Positions 1-5,408 are shown, counted from the stretch's first letter. The stretch is DNA of 6,597 nucleotides from UBA8437 sp963578885 (GCA_963578885.1 CAUZEQ010000277.1:1-6597), one strand, 5' to 3'. The notes: a model not told the origin generated them from the sequence alone. Numbers and translations are program-made.

Positions 1-636
1 TGGTTCGCGGATTCGGCCTTCAAGCGTCGTACTCTGGCCGCCTACCTCCGGCAGGAAGCGCCCTCGGGGTTCCGCGTGTACGTTGCCAGGATCGAGGTGA
101 CCGAGCAGCAGTTCCGCGAGATCCGGCAGTACCTGGATCACATGTGGCAGAACGATGATGACTTCGACCTCACCGACGACAACTGCTCACAGAACGTCGG
201 CTACGTCCTGAAGGAATGGGACCTGCTGAGCAAGTGGGGTGGTGGCAAGAACGTGATCGATGACGACGATTTCCAGTTCCCCGAGGGTGATCTCTACAAC
301 GACTTCATCAAGAACGACCCGACCTGGACCCGTCGCAGCCCCGGTTTCCTGAGCACCACACCCGGTGGCGCGTCGCTGTACGATTCGGTGCAGAACAAGC
401 CACCCACCGGAGTCAAAGCGGCTGGAGGCTCATCGGGCAGCAGCAGCAGCGGCGGCGGGACCAGTACCTCGCCGAGCAGCGGGAGAGGTGGCGGCGGCGG
501 TGGTCGAAGTTCGAGCGGGTTGATGTCGGGGACGGCCGATGACGCCGGCGGCGAGGGTCGGGACGGGGACGGCGGGTTTGCCGACTCCGAACCGTTTGAG
601 AGCGTCGAGTCGATCTTCGATCGGCTGCTGGCATGA
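1..636 (+). CDS. Unrecognised protein with Gly/Ser-rich tail, 5' end outside the window
   Basis: The frame is open from base 1 to the TGA at 634-636, giving 211 residues with the N-terminus missing. A GTG at position 76 could be a start, but the open frame upstream looks coding, so a partial gene is the better reading. Roughly the first 125 residues look folded: a strand-like stretch (RVYVARIEV), a helix with FREIRQYLDHMW, then an Asp-rich segment leading to NCSQNVGYVL. A Cys preceded by Asn after such a helix recalls papain-like (NlpC/P60, LRAT) amidases, but the matching His cannot be placed, so this is only a hint. From about residue 140 to 195 the chain is almost all Gly, Ser, Thr and Asp and is probably disordered. 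It ends in a short acidic/hydrophobic stretch (FESVESIFDRLLA) that could be a docking helix. The downstream gene begins 80 nt later, so the two may be co-transcribed. Function unknown. Confidence 0.7.
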   Translation, partial: WFADSAFKRRTLAAYLRQEAPSGFRVYVARIEVTEQQFREIRQYLDHMWQNDDDFDLTDDNCSQNVGYVLKEWDLLSKWGGGKNVIDDDDFQFPEGDLYNDFIKNDPTWTRRSPGFLSTTPGGASLYDSVQNKPPTGVKAAGGSSGSSSSGGGTSTSPSSGRGGGGGGRSSSGLMSGTADDAGGEGRDGDGGFADSEPFESVESIFDRLLA

Positions 637-701
637 GCGGCACGCGTGAGGTTCGGCGATGGGGCCGAGCGTGTCGGGTGTCATGGTTCGCGGGCCGGGA
701 C

Positions 702-707
702 AAGGAG
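702..707 (+). promoter_or_regulatory. Ribosome binding site that decides the start of the 717 gene
   Basis: AAGGAG lies 9 nt before the ATG at 717. An in-frame ATG at 633 overlaps the previous stop codon as ATGA, but it has no Shine-Dalgarno and would place 28 Arg-rich residues in front of the signal sequence. The 717 start is therefore preferred. Confidence 0.7.
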
Positions 708-716
708 TGGAGACCG

Positions 717-1226
717 ATGATGAGATTACAGCGAGTGGTGTCGACTCGATGGCTGACGACGGCCCTCGTGTTGTCTTCGTGCTGGATGTTGGGTGAGTGT
801 GCCAGCGAGACGCAGACTGAGGCGGCGGGGGCCAGGAAGTTACCTCGGGAAGTGTTGGCCGTTCAGCAGGCGGTACGGAAGCAACTGATGCAGAAGACCG
901 ACAACCCCTTGCTGCAGCGGATGCAGCGGGAGCACAAGGGGACCGACGTGCTGGCGTTTCAGTTGCCGACTCGGTCTCGACCGAACGAAGTGCATCGATC
1001 GGGAGGCCCGATGTGGCGTCTGTCGGCCCTGACTGCCGAGCGGGTTGGCCAGGTCCCGGTGGTGCTTCTGCTGGGCAGGGCGACCGTGAAGCGTAAGCCG
1101 ACACTTGGGGGACAGCTGTTCGTGGTGGCGTTGTGTGATCCGAAGCGTCCCGAGCGGACGCGGATCTGCATGATGTTCACCACGTTGGTTCCCGGTGAGA
1201 AGTCCGAGGCGAAGCGGGGCTCTTAG
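717..1226 (+). CDS. Small predicted exported protein or lipoprotein, function unknown
   Basis: The product has 169 residues. The start is chosen for its AAGGAG site and because it opens directly into a secretion signal: a basic n-region (MMRLQRVVSTR) and a short hydrophobic core (WLTTALVL). Next comes LSSC at residues 19-22, which fits a lipobox (lipidated Cys22). A second Cys sits in GECAS at 26-30, where signal peptidase I could cut instead, so lipid anchoring is possible but not certain. The mature part has an amphipathic helical region (about 43-75, REVLAVQQAVRKQL and so on). A strand-rich half follows (about 95-155) with VPVVLLLG and QLFVVALC, and the tail is basic. I recognise no family. 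It lies 80 nt after the preceding gene on the same strand and may share its transcript. The stop is followed by a gene-free region. Confidence 0.65.
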   Translation: MMRLQRVVSTRWLTTALVLSSCWMLGECASETQTEAAGARKLPREVLAVQQAVRKQLMQKTDNPLLQRMQREHKGTDVLAFQLPTRSRPNEVHRSGGPMWRLSALTAERVGQVPVVLLLGRATVKRKPTLGGQLFVVALCDPKRPERTRICMMFTTLVPGEKSEAKRGS

Positions 1227-1370
1227 TTGAGTCTCGATTCGCCGCACCGGTTCGGGTGTGGCTGTCGGGACGGGGCAGGAGGATGGAGGAATCCCCCGGA
1301 GGCCGGTGGCCGGTTTCAGGACCGTCCCGGGTCACACGGCCAGTCCATCGATGGCCCCGACAGCCCACCC
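1227..1370. other. Gene-free spacer with weak inverted repeats
   Basis: No credible gene is seen here. A frame stays open from 1227 into the transposase gene, but it lacks a good start and runs through repeat DNA. Short complementary pairs are present: 1261-1269 with 1356-1364 (9 bp), 1266-1273 with 1322-1329 (8 bp), and the self-complementary CCATCGATGG at 1345-1354. They could fold into a structured tail that ends transcription of the upstream genes, but no T-run terminator is evident. This is inference from complementarity only. Confidence 0.35.
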
Positions 1371-1418
1371 GACCCCTTTTTTCCAACCACGGGGTCTGAT
1401 CCGCCTGCGGCGAACCAC
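1371..1418 (+). repeat. Left partial copy of the RAYT-associated repeat
   Basis: This is a fragment joined from two parts of the repeat found downstream. Positions 1371-1392 match 2261-2282 over 22 nt. Positions 1391-1406 match 2362-2377 over 16 nt (starting GGGGTCTGATCC). The order suggests a deleted or rearranged repeat copy just outside the complete left copy. Confidence 0.6.
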
Positions 1419-1455
1419 GGATGGTCCTTGCTCCATCTTCGAGGGTCCGCAGGCG

Positions 1456-1509
1456 GGGGCCTGACCCCTTTTCCCCAACCACGGTTTCTGGCCGAAGGGG
1501 TCAGGCCCC
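1456..1509. repeat. Perfect 15-bp hairpin P1 in copy A
   Basis: GGGGCCTGACCCCTT at 1456-1470 is the exact reverse complement of 1495-1509, with a 24-nt loop. The stem can extend by GC pairs outside these limits if one extra G on the left is bulged out. Long GC hairpins of this kind are the substrate form expected for RAYT enzymes. It could also act as a transcription terminator or mRNA stabiliser, but there is no clear T-run after the right arm. Confidence 0.8.
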
Positions 1510-1512
1510 GCT

Positions 1513-1537
1513 TGTGGTCCGCCTGCGGCGAACCACA
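1513..1537. repeat. Imperfect palindrome P2 in copy A
   Basis: The outer TGTGGT and ACCACA pair. One C-A mismatch follows, then four more pairs (CGCC with GGCG) around a 3-nt loop. The same 25-nt sequence occurs unchanged at 2311-2335 in copy B. A mismatch inside an otherwise conserved palindrome gives the hairpin a strand polarity, as is common in REP sequences. Confidence 0.65.
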
Positions 1538-1589
1538 GGCGGCGTCAGACCCCGTTCTTCCAACCACACATCAAGAAAGGACACTCACC

Positions 1590-2186
1590 ATGCCCAGGCG
1601 AATCCGACTCAACCAGGGAGGCCTCGTCTACCACGTGCTGAATCGTGCTGCGGCACGTCGACGCCTCTTTGACTCGCCGTGGGATTACCTGGCCTTCGAA
1701 CGGTGCCTCGAGCAGGCTCGTCTGCGGATCAACATGAGAATTCTCACATACTGTGTCATGCCCAATCACTGGCACCTGGTGCTCTGGCCCTGGCAGGACG
1801 GGGATCTCTCGCGATTCATGAAGTGGCTCGGGACGACCCACGCCCGTCGATGGCAGGTCGCTCATCAGTCCACCGGCGGTGGGCCGGTTTACCAGGGTCG
1901 GTTCAAGTCGTTCCCGATCGAATTGAGTGATCACCTGCTGAGGGTCTGTAGGTACGTCGAACGCAATCCGCTTCGAGCGGGCCTGGTTCCTGCGGCCCAG
2001 GAGTGGCGTTGGTCGGGTTTGTGTCAGCGACTCAACGAGATCGAAACGGTTCAACTTGCTCGGTGGCCGGTATCGCCGGGGGCCAATTGGGTGGAGTACG
2101 TCAATCGTCCACAGACCGAGGCTGAGCTGGCTGCTGTACGGAAGTCGGTTCGATTGGATCAGAGTTATGGGCGAATTGGGGATTAA
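1590..2186 (+). CDS. REP-associated tyrosine transposase (RAYT, Y1/TnpA_REP family, HUH nuclease)
   Basis: The product is 198 residues, starting at ATG 1590 with an AAAGGA site 8 nt upstream (1576-1581). It begins with the family's usual opening (MPRRIRL, then LVYHVLNRA at 12-20). The metal-binding HUH motif is NHWHL with His60 and His62, preceded by YCVMP. GPVYQGRFKSFPI (98-110) and the helix LLRVCRYVERNPLRAGLV (116-133) follow, where Tyr122 is the likely nucleophile. These enzymes nick and rejoin single-stranded hairpin repeats at a 5'-phosphotyrosine link, and the flanking repeats here are the likely substrates. The C-terminus is short: after VRKSVRLDQSYG the reading stops at GRIGD, where relatives I recall continue for some 30 residues with a basic tail, so a trimmed end is possible. 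The core catalytic residues are all present, so activity cannot be excluded. Confidence 0.92.
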   Translation: MPRRIRLNQGGLVYHVLNRAAARRRLFDSPWDYLAFERCLEQARLRINMRILTYCVMPNHWHLVLWPWQDGDLSRFMKWLGTTHARRWQVAHQSTGGGPVYQGRFKSFPIELSDHLLRVCRYVERNPLRAGLVPAAQEWRWSGLCQRLNEIETVQLARWPVSPGANWVEYVNRPQTEAELAAVRKSVRLDQSYGRIGD

Positions 2187-2228
2187 TCGCCGCCGCCGGG
2201 GTCAGACGCCCGCCACAAGTAGTACGTG

Positions 2229-2351
2229 CTCCATCTCCAACGGTCCGCAGGCGGGGGCCTGACCCCTTTTTTCCAACCACGGTCTCCGGCCGAAGGCGTC
2301 AGGCCCCGCTTGTGGTCCGCCTGCGGCGAACCACAGGCGGCGTCAGACCCC
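2229..2351 (+). repeat. Composite palindromic repeat, right copy (copy B, 123 bp)
   Basis: It is a direct repeat of 1431-1553 with 8 substitutions by my count. P1 here (2254-2268 with 2293-2307) has one mismatch, caused by GGCGTC in place of GGGGTC. P2 (2311-2335) is identical to copy A. Similarity to copy C extends the unit leftward to 2217 (AAGTAGTACGTG...), a leader that copy A lacks. Confidence 0.8.
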
Positions 2352-2370
2352 AGCCACCGCCGGGGTCTGA
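2343..2370. repeat. 9-bp-stem hairpin joining copy B to the next palindrome
   Basis: TCAGACCCC at 2343-2351 is perfectly complementary to GGGGTCTGA at 2362-2370 across a 10-nt loop. A further small hairpin follows at once (TCCGCC-TTC-GGCGGA, 2371-2385). Together these form a compact, strongly structured stretch. Confidence 0.7.
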
Positions 2371-2390
2371 TCCGCCTTCGGCGGACCACA

Positions 2391-2444
2391 AAGTAGTACG
2401 TGCTCCATCTCCAGCGGTCCGCATGCGTGGGCCTGACCCCTTTG
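2391..2444 (+). repeat. Partial repeat, copy C
   Basis: It repeats 2217-2270 at a distance of 174 bp, starting with AAGTAGTACGTGCTCC. It differs mainly where the GC run is interrupted (GCATGCGTGGG instead of GCAGGCGGGGG) and in the final T-run. It stops before the right arm of P1, and then a lone CAGACCCC (2445-2452) marks the end of repeat DNA. It looks like a truncated unit. Confidence 0.7.
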
Positions 2445-2461
2445 CAGACCCCAGTGGTCGG

Positions 2462-4363
2462 TCAATTCAACTCGATCGCCTCTTCCCAGTGTGCGGTCAG
2501 CATCTCGAGTTCGTCCTGCACGATCTCGTAGTCGGTGACGATCTGCTGCATCCGGTCGGTGTCCTTGTGGACCTCCGGGTCGCCCATCAACTCCTCGAGA
2601 TCCTCCTTCCGCACTTCCGCCTCGGCGATGTCCGATTCGATCTCAGAGACCTTGCGATAGGCAAACTGCCTCTTGCTCGCGACCGCCTCCTCACCCCCGG
2701 CCGCCGAACTGCGAGTGGGTTTCGATTGAGCGGTCGACTCCGCCGTCGGCTCGGTCTCGCCGAATTCCGCCGCGATGTTCTCATGGAACCCGCAGTACTG
2801 CGAGTAGTTCCCGTCGTAGACGTGGCAGCCGTCCGCTTCGATCACCAGCACCTGAGTGGCGACCTGGTCGATGAAGTAACGGTCGTGGGTAACGAACAGC
2901 ACGGTGCCATCAAAATCGCACAACGCCGCCTCGAGTCCGTCTCGCGCCCAGAGATCGAGGTGGTTGGTCGGTTCGTCGAGCACCATCAGGTTCGGATTGA
3001 GAGCGGCCAGCCGGGCCAGGGCCGTCTTGCTCTGCTCACCACCACTGCAGTTCCCAAAATGCTGCAGCACGATGTCTCCGGTAAGACCAAACCGGGCCAG
3101 CAGGCTGCGAAGCTGACCGGGTGTGACGTCGGGCTTGCCCGGCGGCCGGACGGCTTCGACAAGGTCGACGTCGTGGGGGATGGAACTGAGCCCCTGGTCG
3201 AAGTAACCCAACTCGACGTTGTGCCCCAACCTGACGCTGCCCTGATCGGGTTCGAGTTCACCGAGCAGCGTCTTGAGCAGCGTGGTCTTGCCGCTGCCAT
3301 TGGGACCCAGGATCCCCAGCCGTTGCCCGCGTTCGACCCGCAACGTCAGATCCTGGAACAACGGCGTCCCGTACCCCTTGGCGAGCTCCAACGCCTCGAT
3401 CACCGTCTCGCCGCTGCGGGCCGGGTCCCCGAACGACATCGGCGGAGCCTGGAAGTTGTCGAGTTGCTCGATGTCTTCGAGCCGCTCGAGTTTGCGGACC
3501 CGGTCGGCCGCCTGCTTGTGCTTTTGTCCGTACTGGTTCCGCCGGATGAAGTCCTCGGTCCGGGAGACCAGTTCCTGCTGTCGCCGTGCCTGCCTGCCGA
3601 GACGTTCCTGTCTCTGGGTCCGTTGCTTGCGGTAGGCGGTGAAGTTGCCGGTGTAGGAGTCGAGTCGATCGGGTCGGAGTTCGAGGATGCGGGTGACGAC
3701 CCTGTCGAGGAAGAAGCGGTCGTGGCTGACCAGGACCATCGTCGGCCGCGCCCGGACCAGGAACCCTTCGAGCCACTCGGTGGCGGCGATGTCGAGGTGG
3801 TTGGTCGGTTCATCGAGCAGCATCACGTCGGGGTCGGCCAGCAGCAGCTTCGCCAGCGACGCCGTCGCCTGCTGGCCTCCGCTGAAAGTCGTCATCGGTC
3901 TCGTAAACTCCTCGGCCTCGAACCCGAGTCCCTGCAGCACTTCGGCGACGCGGTGGTCGATCTGGAATCCGGCGTGCTGTTCGAGCTTGGCGTGCACCGT
4001 GTCGTAGCGTTTCAGTGTTGATGCCGAGGCTCCCGCGGCAATCTCCTCGGCCAGCCGCTGGGCCTCACGCTGCAACTCGTACAGCCACTCCAGTCCCCCT
4101 GCGGCTTCGTCCCACAGCGAGCGGCCCTCTTCGAGATCGGCTTGTTGTTCCAGCAGCCCGATGCGGACCGACCTGGGTGTTTCCAGCACACCGGTATCGG
4201 CGTCGTCGAGTCCGGCGAGGATCTTCAGCAGCGTGGTCTTGCCGCAGCCGTTGGGTCCGACCAGACCGATCCGATCGCCGGAACGGATCTCGAGGCTCAA
4301 GCCGGAAAAGACCGGTTCGGCGTCGAACTGGCGAGTCAGGTCTCGGGCGCTGAGCAGGATCAT
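2462..4363 (-). CDS. ABC-F family ATPase (ribosome-associated translation factor type)
   Basis: The product has 633 residues, with two ABC ATPase domains in one chain and no membrane segments, which defines ABC-F. Domain 1 has Walker A GPNGCGKT (36-43), signature FSGGQQ (160-165), Walker B MLLDEPTNHLD (181-191, catalytic Glu185) and the H-loop SHDRFFLD (His214). The charged helical linker at about 240-300 is the part that in this family reaches toward the P-site tRNA. Domain 2 has Walker A GPNGSGKT (353-360), signature CSGGEQ (439-444), Walker B MVLDEPTNHLD (460-470, Glu464) and His493. A flexible segment (about 535-560) leads to a C-terminal helical region (about 565-630), likely a coiled coil. 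The Arg usual after each SGG motif is Thr167 in domain 1 and Lys446 in domain 2. By family knowledge it should bind ribosomes and relieve stalled translation or give drug protection. The subfamily cannot be fixed by eye. The ATG at 4363 gives the normal family N-terminus but has no clear Shine-Dalgarno. Confidence 0.93.
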   Translation of the reverse strand: MILLSARDLTRQFDAEPVFSGLSLEIRSGDRIGLVGPNGCGKTTLLKILAGLDDADTGVLETPRSVRIGLLEQQADLEEGRSLWDEAAGGLEWLYELQREAQRLAEEIAAGASASTLKRYDTVHAKLEQHAGFQIDHRVAEVLQGLGFEAEEFTRPMTTFSGGQQATASLAKLLLADPDVMLLDEPTNHLDIAATEWLEGFLVRARPTMVLVSHDRFFLDRVVTRILELRPDRLDSYTGNFTAYRKQRTQRQERLGRQARRQQELVSRTEDFIRRNQYGQKHKQAADRVRKLERLEDIEQLDNFQAPPMSFGDPARSGETVIEALELAKGYGTPLFQDLTLRVERGQRLGILGPNGSGKTTLLKTLLGELEPDQGSVRLGHNVELGYFDQGLSSIPHDVDLVEAVRPPGKPDVTPGQLRSLLARFGLTGDIVLQHFGNCSGGEQSKTALARLAALNPNLMVLDEPTNHLDLWARDGLEAALCDFDGTVLFVTHDRYFIDQVATQVLVIEADGCHVYDGNYSQYCGFHENIAAEFGETEPTAESTAQSKPTRSSAAGGEEAVASKRQFAYRKVSEIESDIAEAEVRKEDLEELMGDPEVHKDTDRMQQIVTDYEIVQDELEMLTAHWEEAIELN

Positions 4364-4372
4364 GGGGGTAGA

Positions 4373-4426
4373 GGTGTTATGAGGGAGGGGTGTTATGAGG
4401 GAGGGGTGTTATGCGGAAGAGGTGTT
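4373..4426. repeat. 16-bp tandem repeat, three units plus a partial fourth, beside the ABC-F start
   Basis: The units are 4373-4388, 4389-4404 and 4405-4420, with a 6-nt start of a fourth at 4421-4426. Units 1 and 2 are identical (GGTGTTATGAGGGAGG). Unit 3 diverges in its last half (GCGGAAGA). The array lies 9 nt upstream of the ABC-F start codon, where its coding-strand form is pyrimidine-rich. On the plus strand each unit carries an ATG (4379, 4395, 4411), and the latter two have GGAGG 6 nt ahead. Because 16 is not a multiple of three, the ATGs lie in three frames, and only 4395 reads through in frame to mqnD. Slippage could change unit number and so the leader of either flanking gene. Confidence 0.85.
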
Positions 4427-4438
4427 GGGGGCAGGGTT

Positions 4439-4456
4439 CAGGCGGCGTCTGACCCC
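4439..4456 (+). repeat. Short fragment resembling the end of the RAYT repeat
   Basis: CAGGCGGCGTCTGACCCC matches the closing 18 nt of copies A (1536-1553) and B (2334-2351) except for one base (T for A, changing TCAGACCCC to TCTGACCCC). It lies about 2 kb from the RAYT unit, on the far side of the ABC-F gene, without the rest of the repeat. It may be a remnant of another copy or a chance GC-rich match. Confidence 0.45.
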
Positions 4457-4462
4457 GAAGCT

Positions 4463-4484
4463 GGCCAATGTTACTGCATTGGCC
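4463..4484. promoter_or_regulatory. Perfect 8-bp inverted repeat between divergent genes, possible operator
   Basis: GGCCAATG (4463-4470) and CATTGGCC (4477-4484) are exact reverse complements with a 6-nt loop (TTACTG). The site is in the middle of the divergent intergenic region, about 75 nt before mqnD and 100 nt before the ABC-F start. A dimeric regulator site for one or both genes is the natural guess. No T-run follows, so a terminator is less likely. I could not identify a convincing -35/-10 pair around it. Confidence 0.4.
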
Positions 4485-4488
4485 TACC

Positions 4489-4563
4489 ATGGCAAACGGC
4501 GTGTCAGAACCGCAGATGACCGTGCAATCAGCAGTCCAGGTGCAGGAAGCGGCGAGACGATGA
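4489..4563 (+). CDS. Possible 24-residue leader peptide overlapping the mqnD start
   Basis: An ATG at 4489 opens a 24-codon frame (MANGVSEPQMTV...) ending in a TGA that overlaps the mqnD start as ATGA, an arrangement seen in translational coupling. No Shine-Dalgarno precedes it, the peptide has no recognisable feature, and ATGA overlaps arise often by chance. It is listed only as a candidate. Confidence 0.15.
   Translation: MANGVSEPQMTVQSAVQVQEAARR
4544..4549 (+). promoter_or_regulatory. Ribosome binding site supporting the mqnD start at 4560
   Basis: AGGAAG lies 10 nt before the ATG at 4560. The frame is also open back to an ATG at 4395, but that start would add 55 residues unlike the family, so 4560 is preferred. 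Confidence 0.5.
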
Positions 4564-5408
4564 GCGACGCGACGATCGAAATCCAGGTCGGGCACAGCCC
4601 CGATCCCGACGACGCCTTCATGTTCCACGCCCTGGCCAACGACTGCATCGATACCGGACGCTACCGGTTCAGCCACGAACTGGTCGACATCGAAACACTC
4701 AACCACCGTGCCTTCAAGGGCGAATTGGAGCTGACCGCGGTCAGCCTGCACGGGTACGCGTACCTGACCGAGATCTATGCCATCTGCAGTTGCGGGGCGA
4801 GCATGGGTGACAACTACGGTCCGATGGTGGTGGCGCGGGAGCCGTGGTCGATCGACGACCTGCGGGGCAAGACGATCGCGGTGCCCGGGACCCTGACCAC
4901 GGCCTTCCTGACGCTGAAACTGCTGCTCGGGGACGACTTCGAGCACGAGGTGCACCCGTTTGACAAGTTGCTCGACATTGTCGAATCGGGAACCGCCGAC
5001 GCGGCGCTGATCATTCACGAGGGCCAGTTGACCTATGCCGAGCAGGGCCTGCACCTGGTCGTCGACATGGGCAAGTGGTGGATGGAGGAGACCGGGTTGC
5101 CGCTGCCCCTGGGGGCCAACGCGATCCGCAAGGACCTGGGTGCACAGACGATGCGTGAGGTGACCGGTTACCTGAAGCAGAGCATCGAGTACGGTCTCGA
5201 GCATCGCGACGAGGCGCTGGCGTACGCGTTGCAGTACGGCCGCGACCTGGACCACCAGCAGGCCGACACCTTCGTGGGCATGTACGTCAACGACTGGACA
5301 CTCGATTTCGGACCTCGAGGCCGTGAGGCGGTGCGGACGCTGTTGGCTCGCGGATACGAGGCGGGGGTGATCCCCGAGCGGATCGAGCCGGAATTCATCG
5401 ACGGCTAG
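4560..5408 (+). CDS. mqnD: 1,4-dihydroxy-6-naphthoate synthase (menaquinone synthesis, futalosine pathway)
   Basis: The product has 282 residues, the usual family length. MqnD cleaves cyclic dehypoxanthine futalosine to 1,4-dihydroxy-6-naphthoate in the cytosol, late in the futalosine route from chorismate to menaquinone. The hallmark GHSPDPDDAFMF (11-22) at the very N-terminus separates it from its relative MqnA. Other family features are VSLHGYAYL (61-69), the ligand-binding stretch VPGTLTTAFL (108-117) and IIHEGQLTY (151-159), where His153 corresponds to the proposed catalytic base. GKWWMEETGLPLPLGANAIRKDL (171-193) joins the two lobes, consistent with a periplasmic-binding-protein-like fold. 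The start at 4560 puts the hallmark at the expected distance from the N-terminus and has an AGGAAG site. No other mqn gene is in the window. An SDR gene follows after 60 nt and nadB after that, so one transcript is likely. Confidence 0.93.
   Translation: MSDATIEIQVGHSPDPDDAFMFHALANDCIDTGRYRFSHELVDIETLNHRAFKGELELTAVSLHGYAYLTEIYAICSCGASMGDNYGPMVVAREPWSIDDLRGKTIAVPGTLTTAFLTLKLLLGDDFEHEVHPFDKLLDIVESGTADAALIIHEGQLTYAEQGLHLVVDMGKWWMEETGLPLPLGANAIRKDLGAQTMREVTGYLKQSIEYGLEHRDEALAYALQYGRDLDHQQADTFVGMYVNDWTLDFGPRGREAVRTLLARGYEAGVIPERIEPEFIDG

Larger units (their letters stand above)
1431..1553 (+). repeat. Composite palindromic repeat, left copy (copy A, 123 bp)
   Basis: By eye it matches 2229-2351 at 115 of 123 positions with no gaps. 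In order it holds a leader (CTCCATCTTCG...), a long hairpin P1 (1456-1509), a second imperfect palindrome P2 (1513-1537), and a closing GGCGGCGTCAGACCCC. It ends 36 nt before the transposase start codon. Its minus strand happens to be open and can be miscalled as a small protein gene. Confidence 0.8.
1371..2452 (+). mobile_element. RAYT/REP-type unit: transposase gene flanked by palindromic repeats
   Basis: A REP-associated tyrosine transposase gene lies in the centre. Related palindrome-rich DNA flanks it on both sides, about 219 nt upstream and 266 nt downstream. The octamer CTGACCCC, its complement, or the close variant TCAGACCCC/GGGGTCTGA recurs at 1391, 1461, 1497, 1545, 2198, 2259, 2343, 2362 and 2433, with degenerate forms at 1370, 2295 and 2445. 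The two best copies are 123 bp long and in direct orientation. RAYT proteins are known to bind and process REP/BIME-like hairpins with an HUH-Tyr active site, so transposase and repeats probably belong together. The right edge stops 10 nt from the stop codon of the convergent ABC-F gene. The outer limits are set by where the similarity fades, not by a target-site duplication, and I found none. Confidence 0.65.
2187..2461. other. Convergent intergenic region filled with RAYT repeats
   Basis: The 275 nt between the stops of the transposase gene (plus) and the ABC-F gene (minus) contain only repeat DNA. There is an isolated GGGGTCAG at 2198-2205, then copy B, a linking hairpin and partial copy C. 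Because both genes run into it, its GC hairpins may end transcription from both sides. Open frames here are by-products of the repeats. Confidence 0.7.

Noticed and set aside
430..1104. 224-codon minus-strand open frame opposite the first two genes
   Set aside because: Its Pro/Ala/Ser-rich translation arises from the complement of Gly/Ser codons. It has no motif or ribosome binding site.
1316..1567. Minus-strand open frame (83 codons) over repeat copy A, with a closely similar peptide encoded over copy B at 2183-2389
   Set aside because: The likeness between the two peptides follows from the 123-bp DNA repeat. Neither has a ribosome binding site or a recognisable domain, and both run through hairpins. 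They are likely false gene calls.
1227..1589. Open frame extending the transposase gene upstream by 121 codons
   Set aside because: It runs through repeat DNA with Gly/Pro/Arg-biased translation. The family N-terminus (MPRRIRL) and a good AAAGGA site support the ATG at 1590.
1371..2452. CRISPR array
   Set aside because: The repeats are long, palindromic and irregularly spaced, without uniform spacers, and no cas gene is present. A RAYT-associated repeat fits better.
2312..4021. 569-codon plus-strand open frame opposite the ABC-F gene
   Set aside because: It is a GC-driven antisense shadow of the clear ABC-F coding frame, and its translation has no domain.
4395..4559. 55-codon N-terminal extension of mqnD from the ATG at 4395
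   Set aside because: It is open and has a Shine-Dalgarno, but the residues come from tandem-repeat and intergenic DNA, and MqnD proteins normally start just before the SPDPDDAF motif. It is kept only as part of the tandem-repeat finding.
4377..5255. 292-codon minus-strand open frame over mqnD
   Set aside because: It is the antisense shadow of mqnD, whose family motifs fix the true strand and frame.
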